A stretch of DNA of 13,287 nt from Halovenus sp. Its GTDB lineage: Archaea; Halobacteriota; Halobacteria; Halobacteriales; Haloarculaceae. A program made the translations under genes and the position numbers. The notes beneath the pieces were generated by a model. That model had not been told where the DNA came from and searched no databases. It saw nothing but the letters and a program-made list of their open reading frames with translations. This document shows positions 12,391 to 13,287 of the stretch, one piece after another (the first letter of the stretch is position 1; each line of letters opens with the position of its first letter). The stretch covers positions 1 through 13,287 of the forward strand of contig PUMG01000290.1 in assembly GCA_003551265.1 (NCBI GenBank). The letters run 5' to 3'.

Positions 12391-13287
12391 TCAGTCTGAG
12401 GCTGTTCGGTCACTCTCTTCTTCGATGGTGTTCCAGCGCTCTCGTTCGATGACGGTCACCGCGATGCCAGTGAGTACGACGACACCGCCAGCGAGTGTGT
12501 ACGCCGTGGGTACTTCGGCGAGCAGGACGAACGCGAGCAGGGTTGCGCCGAGGGGTTCGCCGAGCAGGGAGACGGAGACGACGCTGGATTCGAGGTGTGC
12601 AAGCGCCCAGTTGATGACGGTGTGTCCGAACAGACCGGGACCGACTGCGAGGGCGACGAAGATGAGCCACTCGCGGGCAGGGTAGCCCGTCAGTGGGCCG
12701 TCCTGAGCCAGGACGATACCCAGCAGACAGACGGTGCAGACGGTGTACACCACGACGACGTAGGGAATGAGTGAGACACGCTGGCGGAGTGAGCGCCCTG
12801 CGAGGACGTATCCGGCCGCCATGACTGCACCGAAGGTAGCGAGTGCGTTTCCGAACATCGGGTTCGGTCCGACGAGCACACCAGAGAGCAGGTCACCGAG
12901 GGACATCGCGGCCATACCACAGACGGCGACGAGAATGCCGAGCGTCGTTCGGCGGGTGATTCGCTCTCGAAGCAACAACCACGCCCCGACAGCGACGAAC
13001 AGCGGCTGTGACTGCACGAGCGTGACGCTCGCGGCAACGCTGGTCCACTCCAGACTCTCGAACCACGATGCGAAGTGAAGCGCCAGCGCGACGCCAGCGA
13101 GGGTTGCAAACCCAAGGTCACGCCGTCCAATCGCGCGAAACTCCTGGCGGTACTTCCAGAGGGCAACCGGGAGGAGCGGAAGCGTCGTGAACAGCACACG
13201 ATAGAACGCGGCAACGGACGCGGGGGCGTTGCTGAAGCGGACAAGAATTGCGCCCGTACTGATAGCCACGACAGCAACAGCCAGTCC
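12391..13287 (-). CDS. EamA/DMT-family transporter, 5' end cut by the window
   Basis: A hydrophobic protein of the drug/metabolite transporter superfamily with two EamA repeats, each of about five membrane segments. The frame is open from the stop at 12391-12393 through the end of the window; the GTG at 13269 is internal, because the codons before it (GLAVAVVAISTGAI) already form part of the first membrane segment. Repeat one includes FYRVLFTTLPLLPVALW, LALHFASWFESLEWTSVAAS and FVAVGAWLLLRERITRRTTL; repeat two includes GPGLFGHTVINWALAHLESS and LLGEPLGATLLAFVLLAEVP. The conserved Glu-Pro and Arg-Glu positions at the repeat ends are present. Such proteins export or import amino acids, nucleotides or other small metabolites; the substrate is unknown. 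The C-terminus ends in a charged tail. Confidence 0.88.
   Translation of the reverse strand, partial: GLAVAVVAISTGAILVRFSNAPASVAAFYRVLFTTLPLLPVALWKYRQEFRAIGRRDLGFATLAGVALALHFASWFESLEWTSVAASVTLVQSQPLFVAVGAWLLLRERITRRTTLGILVAVCGMAAMSLGDLLSGVLVGPNPMFGNALATFGAVMAAGYVLAGRSLRQRVSLIPYVVVVYTVCTVCLLGIVLAQDGPLTGYPAREWLIFVALAVGPGLFGHTVINWALAHLESSVVSVSLLGEPLGATLLAFVLLAEVPTAYTLAGGVVVLTGIAVTVIERERWNTIEEESDRTASD

Overview
The window looks like a piece of a haloarchaeal (Halobacteria) chromosome. The evidence is protein-level: very acidic proteins, a PurN–PurH fusion without an IMP cyclohydrolase domain, archaeal pyrB-pyrI, a presenilin-like archaeal membrane protease, KaiC/RAD55-like and MinD-like ATPases, and AT-rich TATA-like boxes centred about 26-30 bases upstream of many start codons, as expected for leaderless haloarchaeal transcripts. 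No rRNA, tRNA, CRISPR array or insertion sequence was seen. No gap between genes exceeds 300 bases.

Layout. 1-574: 3' part of an acidic, secreted-lipoprotein-like protein (LolA-like, tentative). 650-2290: purNH, which carries both formyl-transfer steps of purine synthesis. 2271-2428: a cluster of three near-identical 39-base units, the first overlapping the end of purNH. Each forms a 9-bp hairpin and each spells the same last residues plus a stop codon. 2446-3586: a divergent pair, a winged-helix regulator on the minus strand and an unrecognised protein with a nucleoside-deoxyribosyltransferase/TIR-like look on the plus strand, sharing an AT-rich promoter region. 3631-4803: presenilin/signal-peptide-peptidase homologue. 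Its stop codon overlaps that of a convergent ornithine-cyclodeaminase-family gene (4800-5792). 5881-6741: 3-hydroxyacyl-CoA dehydrogenase.

6821-9965: four minus-strand genes in a row, htpX, a MinD-like ATPase, a RAD55-like protein that lacks the P-loop lysine, and a fumarylacetoacetate-hydrolase-family enzyme. The last two overlap by four bases and are probably translationally coupled. 10106-11475: pyrB and pyrI, overlapping by four bases, the catalytic and regulatory chains of aspartate transcarbamoylase. 11538-12350: aldo/keto reductase. 12391-13287: an EamA/DMT-family transporter cut by the window end.

Most of this is housekeeping: nucleotide synthesis (purNH, pyrBI), membrane protein quality control (htpX, presenilin-like protease) and acyl-CoA or keto-acid metabolism. 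The least ordinary stretch is 2271-3586: the repeated purNH 3' ends, followed directly by the regulator and the possible nucleotide-acting enzyme. A second oddity is a 27-bp tandem repeat expanded inside the MinD-like gene.
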